From Blastomonas ursincola (GTDB lineage Bacteria; Pseudomonadota; Alphaproteobacteria; Sphingomonadales; Sphingomonadaceae): 64,000 bases of DNA. The notes under the pieces were generated by a model that saw only the letters and a list, made by a program, of their open reading frames with translations, made no database searches and was not told where the DNA came from. The stretch lies in assembly GCF_013607875.1 (NCBI RefSeq), contig NZ_VDES01000001.1, positions 310,001 through 374,000 of the forward strand. Reading direction: 5' to 3'. Position 1 is the first letter of the stretch; every line of letters starts with the position of its first letter. The position numbers and the translations under genes are program-made. Positions 60,521 to 64,000 of the stretch are shown here, piece by piece.

Positions 60521-61527
60521 GTTTTGTCATCCGGGCGGCGACGCCCGACGATCTGCAGGCGATCTACGAGATGGCCAAGCTGACCGGCGGAGGGTTCACC
60601 AACCTGCCCGCCGACCGCAAGTCACTCGAGGGCAAGATCGAACGCTCGACGACCTGCTTCGCGCGTGCGGACGACGATCTGCGCGACGAGCTGTTCGTGC
60701 TGGTGCTCGAGAACACCGAAACCGGCGAGATTCGCGGGACCTGCCAGCTGCTCACCCAGGTCGGGCAGAAATGGCCGTTCTATAGCTATCGCCTCAGCAC
60801 GCTGACCCAGCACAGCGCCGAGCTGGGCCGCACCTTCCGCGCCGAGATCCTGAGCCTGGTCACCGATCTGGAAGGGTCAAGCGAGGTCGGCGGGCTGTTC
60901 CTCCACCCCAACGAGCGTGCCGGGGGCCTCGGCATGCTGCTCGCGCGCAGCCGTTACCTGTTCATCGGGATGCACCGTGCGCGCTTTGCCGACCGCATCC
61001 TCGCCGAGCTGCGCGGGATCATCGACGATGCCGGAGATTCGCCATTCTGGGACAGCATCGCCGGGCGCTTTTTCGGCATGAGCTTCGACGAGGCCGACAC
61101 GTTCAATGCACTGCACGGCAACCAGTTCATCGCTGATCTGATGCCCAAGCACCCGGTCTATGTCGCGATGCTCTCCGACAGCGCGCGCCATGTACTCGGC
61201 CGGCCCAATGTCAGCGGCCGCGCGGCAATGCGAATGCTGGAAAATGAAGGCTTTGCGCACGAAAATTATGTCGACATCTTCGATGGCGGCCCGACCATGA
61301 CCGCCCGCACCGATCAGGTGCATTCGATCCGCAACGCGCGCGATGCCAAGGTCGCCGCGATGGGCGACGATGGCACCATGTCGCTTGTCGCCTCGGGCCG
61401 CCTGGCCGATTTCCGCTGCGCCTATGGCAAGGTGGCGGATGGCGCTGACGGCGTGACGCTTGATCCCGCAACGGCAGAGGTGCTGCGCGTCGGCGCTGGT
61501 GATGCTGTGCGCTGGATCGAGAGATAG
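60517..61527 (+). CDS. astA: Arginine N-succinyltransferase
   Basis: The 336-residue protein starts MSFVIRAATPDDLQAIYEMAKLTGGGFTNLP (first half of the GNAT-like fold). It includes GTCQLLTQVGQKWPFYSYR, EVGGLFLHPNERAGGLGMLLARSRYLFIG, ELRGIIDDAGDSPFWDSIAGRFF and EGFAHENYVDIFDGGPTM. These are AstA signatures. It adds succinyl from succinyl-CoA to arginine in the first step of the Ast pathway. The start overlaps the M20 gene stop; astB follows after a repeat-filled gap of about 200 bases. Confidence 0.96.
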   Translation: MSFVIRAATPDDLQAIYEMAKLTGGGFTNLPADRKSLEGKIERSTTCFARADDDLRDELFVLVLENTETGEIRGTCQLLTQVGQKWPFYSYRLSTLTQHSAELGRTFRAEILSLVTDLEGSSEVGGLFLHPNERAGGLGMLLARSRYLFIGMHRARFADRILAELRGIIDDAGDSPFWDSIAGRFFGMSFDEADTFNALHGNQFIADLMPKHPVYVAMLSDSARHVLGRPNVSGRAAMRMLENEGFAHENYVDIFDGGPTMTARTDQVHSIRNARDAKVAAMGDDGTMSLVASGRLADFRCAYGKVADGADGVTLDPATAEVLRVGAGDAVRWIER

Positions 61528-61539
61528 GAACCACATACC

Positions 61540-61715
61540 CCTCTCCCTTGAGGGGAGAGGGCTGCGAAGCCTTGATGAGCGAAGCGAATTTAGGCGAAGC
61601 TGGGTGAGGGTAAAAATGCGCAAAGGTCAGCGAATGGCCCCCTCTCCCAGCTCCGACTAGCCAGCAAGCTGCCAAGTCTGCGCATCCCTCTCCCTCGCTG
61701 GGGAGAAGGAAAAGA
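61540..61715. repeat. CTCTCCC palindromic repeat between astA and astB
   Basis: CCCTCTCCCTTGAGGGGAGA begins a long imperfect palindrome. It continues through AGCTGGGTGAGGGT and closes with CCCCCTCTCCCAGCTCCGAC and CCCTCTCCCTCGCTGGGGAG. The repeat splits an operon and would appear in the mRNA. Confidence 0.7.
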
Positions 61716-61730
61716 GAACAGGAACTGAGG

Positions 61731-62981
61731 ATGCTCACCGAGATCAATTTCGACGGAATCATCGGCCCCAGCCACAATTATGCGGGCCTCAGCCTCGGCA
61801 ATATCGCCTCGGCCAACAATGCCGGTTCGGTGAGCGAACCGCGCGCCGCCGCACTGCAGGGCGTCGCCAAGATGCGCGCCAATATCGCGCTTGGGCTGGC
61901 GCAGGGCTTTTTCATGCCGCTCGACAGGCCCAATACCGGCTGGTTGCAAAGCCTCGCCACCGATGTCGCAAGCGCCGAGCCGCATCTGCGCGCTGCCAGC
62001 TTTTCCGCCTCGTCGATGTGGGCCGCCAATGCCGCGACAGTATCGCCTGCCCCGGATACCGCCGATGGCCGCTGCCACCTGACCGTCGCCAATCTGATGA
62101 CGATGCCGCATCGCAGCCATGAATGGACTGGCACGCTGGCGCAGCTGAAGCTCGCCTTTGCCGACGAGCGCCATTTCGTGGTGCACGGCCCGGTCCCGGC
62201 CCCGTTCGGCGACGAGGGCGCGGCCAACCACATGCGGCTGTGCGAGCGGCACGACAGCACCGGCGTCGAGATTTTCGTCTATGGCAAGGCGGGCGGCCCC
62301 TTCCCCGCGCGCCAGCATGTCGAGGCGGGCAAGGCGATCGCGCGGCGGCACGGGCTGGCGGCGGACCGCACCCTCTTCATCCAGCAGAGCGAGACCGCGA
62401 TCGCCGCGGGCGCGTTCCACAATGATGTCGTCGCGGTCGCCAATGAAAGCGTGTTGTTCACGCACGAACAGGCGTTCGAGGACCGCGATGGGGCCTATGC
62501 CGCGGTCCGCGCCGCTTTCCCGGCGGTGCAGATCGTCGAGGTGCCCGCCAGCGCGGTATCGCTCGCCGATGCGATCAAGAGCTATCTGTTCAACGCGCAG
62601 CTGGTCACGCTGCCGGATGGCGGCCAGGCGCTGGTGCTTCCCAGCGAATCGCAGGAGGTGCCCGCCGTGTGGCAATGGCTCGAGGCGATGGTCGCGGGCA
62701 ACGGCCCGATCCGGCGGCTGGTGCCGGTCAATGTCCGCCAGTCGATGGCCAATGGCGGCGGCCCCGCCTGCCTCAGGCTGCGTTTGGTCGCCGATCCCGC
62801 GACGGTCGATCCGCGCTTCATCGCCACGCCCGGGAAGCTCGATGCGATCGAGCAGGTCATCGCCGCGCACTGGCCCGAGCGGATCGCGCCGGGCGATCTC
62901 GCCGATCCGGCGCTGGCCGAAACTGTACGCGCGGCGCGGCGCGCGCTGCTAGATGCGCTCGATCTTTCCGCGCTCGCCTGA
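61731..62981 (+). CDS. astB: N-succinylarginine dihydrolase
   Basis: The 416-residue pentein-fold enzyme has EINFDGIIGPSHNYAGLSLGN, FFMPLDRPNTGWLQSL, FSASSMWAANAATVSP, LFIQQSETAIAAGAFHNDVVAVAN (loosely), and MANGGGPACLRLRLV, which carries the catalytic Cys. These match AstB. It hydrolyses N2-succinylarginine to N2-succinylornithine, ammonia and CO2. astC and astD are not present in the window. Length is normal for the family. Confidence 0.96.
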   Translation: MLTEINFDGIIGPSHNYAGLSLGNIASANNAGSVSEPRAAALQGVAKMRANIALGLAQGFFMPLDRPNTGWLQSLATDVASAEPHLRAASFSASSMWAANAATVSPAPDTADGRCHLTVANLMTMPHRSHEWTGTLAQLKLAFADERHFVVHGPVPAPFGDEGAANHMRLCERHDSTGVEIFVYGKAGGPFPARQHVEAGKAIARRHGLAADRTLFIQQSETAIAAGAFHNDVVAVANESVLFTHEQAFEDRDGAYAAVRAAFPAVQIVEVPASAVSLADAIKSYLFNAQLVTLPDGGQALVLPSESQEVPAVWQWLEAMVAGNGPIRRLVPVNVRQSMANGGGPACLRLRLVADPATVDPRFIATPGKLDAIEQVIAAHWPERIAPGDLADPALAETVRAARRALLDALDLSALA

Positions 62982-63071
62982 CCTGTCGGCAGGCTTTACA
63001 GCTTAACCCTTTCTTAACTATCATCACCCGCAGAAAACCGCCCTTGGCACAGGGCTTGCGGGGAAATGCCC

Positions 63072-63299
63072 ATGTTCGAGAAGATCCGTCGCCTCTTCAT
63101 CATCAAGACCAAGTTCGAGGTGTATCTGATCACCTATGCCCTGGCGCTGGGGGCCTGCGAACGCGGCAAGCTCTATCTCGATCAATATCCCGGCTATGGC
63201 GGCTGGCTGCTGTTCGTCGCGTGCACCGGCGCGGTGTTCATGGCGGGCGCCAAGATGCTCGACGCGATCGATTATCAGAAGGCGTACGGGCCGGAATGA
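63072..63299 (+). CDS. Small membrane protein, unknown function
   Basis: A 75-residue protein starting MFEKIRRLFIIKTKFEVYLITYALALGACERG (described loosely). It has two predicted hydrophobic segments (about 15-30 and 44-61) and ends MLDAIDYQKAYGPE. An upstream ATG at 63066 is too close to the GGGG ribosome-binding site; 63072 is better spaced. I recognise no named family. The stop lies nine bases before the predicted 3' end of the oppositely oriented tmRNA gene. Confidence 0.72.
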   Translation: MFEKIRRLFIIKTKFEVYLITYALALGACERGKLYLDQYPGYGGWLLFVACTGAVFMAGAKMLDAIDYQKAYGPE

Positions 63300-63307
63300 T
63301 GAGGGAA

Positions 63308-63655
63308 AGTGGAGAGCTTCTGTTGCCCGGTGCTCTCCAAACCGCTGAACTCCGCTTCTGTTGCCCGGTGGGTTCAACCGCGCTCTTACTTCCTTATTCT
63401 TGGCCGTTAGGCCGCTGAATTAGGCAGCAAGTGCGAGTGCGTCATTGTCATTGGCACTTATGAGTTTTGAGCCTTTAACGGGTTACTCAGCCCGGACGAA
63501 AACACCGCTTTTCAACACACGTCGATCCTAGTTCGGCCCCGTCAAAAGCCCCGCTTTCACGAGGATTATGGTGGAGCCGCCGGGTACCGCCCCCGGGTCC
63601 GCTGTGCCTATTGCACGCCGCAATTTATCGTCATAGCCGGACGAACCGGCAGGAA
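63308..63655 (-). ncRNA. ssrA: Two-piece (circularly permuted) tmRNA
   Basis: On the minus strand the transcript first gives the acceptor piece (about 63655-63569), with the T-arm and acceptor strand CGGCUCC followed by encoded ACCA. A 28-base spacer follows, then the coding piece starting GGGGCCGAACUAGGAUCGAC at 63540. GGGGCCG and CGGCUCC form a complete seven-pair acceptor stem (one G-U). The tag reading frame 63455-63420 encodes ANDNDALALAA and stops at UAA, close to the ANDNEALALAA tag known from sphingomonads. Two tandem stem-loops sharing a 17-base loop finish the coding piece. The permuted order is typical of alphaproteobacteria. Outer ends are approximate. Confidence 0.93.
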
Positions 63656-63737
63656 CCCATATAGCGATGCTTTGGTGAATGGGAAGTGAGCGGCGGGAGA
63701 ATTTCGGCCTGACAGTCCAACCATCGCCGCACAACCT

Positions 63738-63838
63738 GCTCCCCTCCCTGCAAGGGAGGGGTCGGGGGTGGGTCAGCGAGATCATGCTGCGCTTGGCGCA
63801 CACGACCCACCCATAGCCCCTCCCTGACCAGGGAGGGG
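63738..63838. repeat. CCCTCCC palindromic repeat next to mscL
   Basis: CCCCTCCCTGCAAGGGAGGG (hairpin) is followed by GTCGGGGGTGGGTCAG. On the right, CACGACCCACCCATAGCCCC and TCCCTGACCAGGGAGGGG mirror it. The family resembles other B-type palindromes but with a different core. It lies between tmRNA and the mscL stop. Confidence 0.75.
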
Positions 63839-63843
63839 AAGGC

Positions 63844-64000
63844 TTATTTCTTAAGCAGATCCCGGATCTCCGCGAGCAGCTCCACCTCGCTGGGGCCTGC
63901 CGGAGCGCCCGGTTCCTCGGGCTTCTTGAACAGCTTGTTCGCGGTGCGCACGATCAGGAAGATGATGAACGCCAGGATCACGAAATTGATGATCACGGTG
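63844..64000 (-). CDS. mscL: Large-conductance mechanosensitive channel MscL, C-terminal part
   Basis: Only the last 51 codons or so are in the window. The translated end, [23 protein letters not shown] followed by [28 protein letters not shown] and TAA, shows the second membrane helix and the C-terminal helical bundle of MscL. MscL opens under membrane tension and protects against osmotic downshock. The N-terminal part lies beyond the right edge. Confidence 0.92.
   Translation of the reverse strand, partial: TVIINFVILAFIIFLIVRTANKLFKKPEEPGAPAGPSEVELLAEIRDLLKK

Noticed and set aside
63528-63803. 91-codon minus-strand ORF
   Set aside because: It covers the acceptor piece of tmRNA and a palindromic repeat; the RNA gene explains the sequence.

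Overview
The window looks like chromosomal DNA of a GC-rich alphaproteobacterium, most likely of the order Sphingomonadales. The main reasons are an XrtA-type exopolysaccharide gene pair, a split, circularly permuted tmRNA with the tag ANDNDALALAA, abundant TonB/PHA/arginine-succinyltransferase genes, and the dispersed palindromes typical of sphingomonad genomes. A bchE-bchJ pair shows that the organism, or a recent ancestor, makes bacteriochlorophyll, as aerobic anoxygenic phototrophs of this order do. The genus cannot be fixed from the sequence.

Layout. 1-1,044: exopolysaccharide export genes running off the left edge. 1.5-8.2 kb: two small lipoprotein genes that share a hairpin leader, a flavin disulfide oxidoreductase divergent from an arsenite methyltransferase, an SDR enzyme and a secreted M20 amidohydrolase. 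8.4-12.8 kb: minus-strand enzymes (crotonase, DsbA-fold isomerase, GST), an orphan response regulator and an aminotransferase. 13-15.8 kb: class I PHA synthase and a phasin with a well-defined promoter and twin operators. 15.9-18.6 kb: an AT-rich three-gene island (Dam-type adenine methylase, five-helix membrane protein, DGQHR/DndB-like protein), the best candidate for an undescribed defence or DNA-modification module. 18.8-21.1 kb: bchE-bchJ behind an FNR-like site. 21-25.1 kb: ybbP-ybbA with tesA divergent. 25.3-29 kb: TonB receptor plus exported tyrosine phosphatase. 29.1-32.2 kb: formamidase-like hydrolase, kynureninase and a universal stress protein. 32.4-39.7 kb: tamB, tamA and bpt. 40-43.9 kb: threonine dehydratase, a beta-hydroxyacid dehydrogenase and an exported amidohydrolase.

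44.1-48.8 kb holds a small exported protein, a candidate general-stress sRNA (GsrN-like, with an EcfG-type promoter and C-rich loops) and a large exported TPR-CHAT protein. 48.9-54.2 kb: rsmE, gshA, a small membrane protein, an extensin-like protein, ccmB/ccmA and a pterin dehydratase. 54.3-56.9 kb: a second PHA synthase with a PHA depolymerase. 57-63 kb: malate synthase G, then an M20 hydrolase-astA-astB arginine catabolism cluster. 63-64 kb: a small membrane protein, the two-piece tmRNA, and the 3' end of mscL.

Themes. Carbon storage (two PHA loci), amino-acid catabolism (Ast, kynurenine, threonine), thiol and arsenic handling (gshA, GST, arsM), cytochrome c maturation and bacteriochlorophyll synthesis fit a metabolically flexible photoheterotroph. 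Intergenic space is unusually rich in palindromic repeats: at least five families, some nested into a composite unit of about 180 bp. No tRNA, complete rRNA, CRISPR array, transposase or integrase was recognised.
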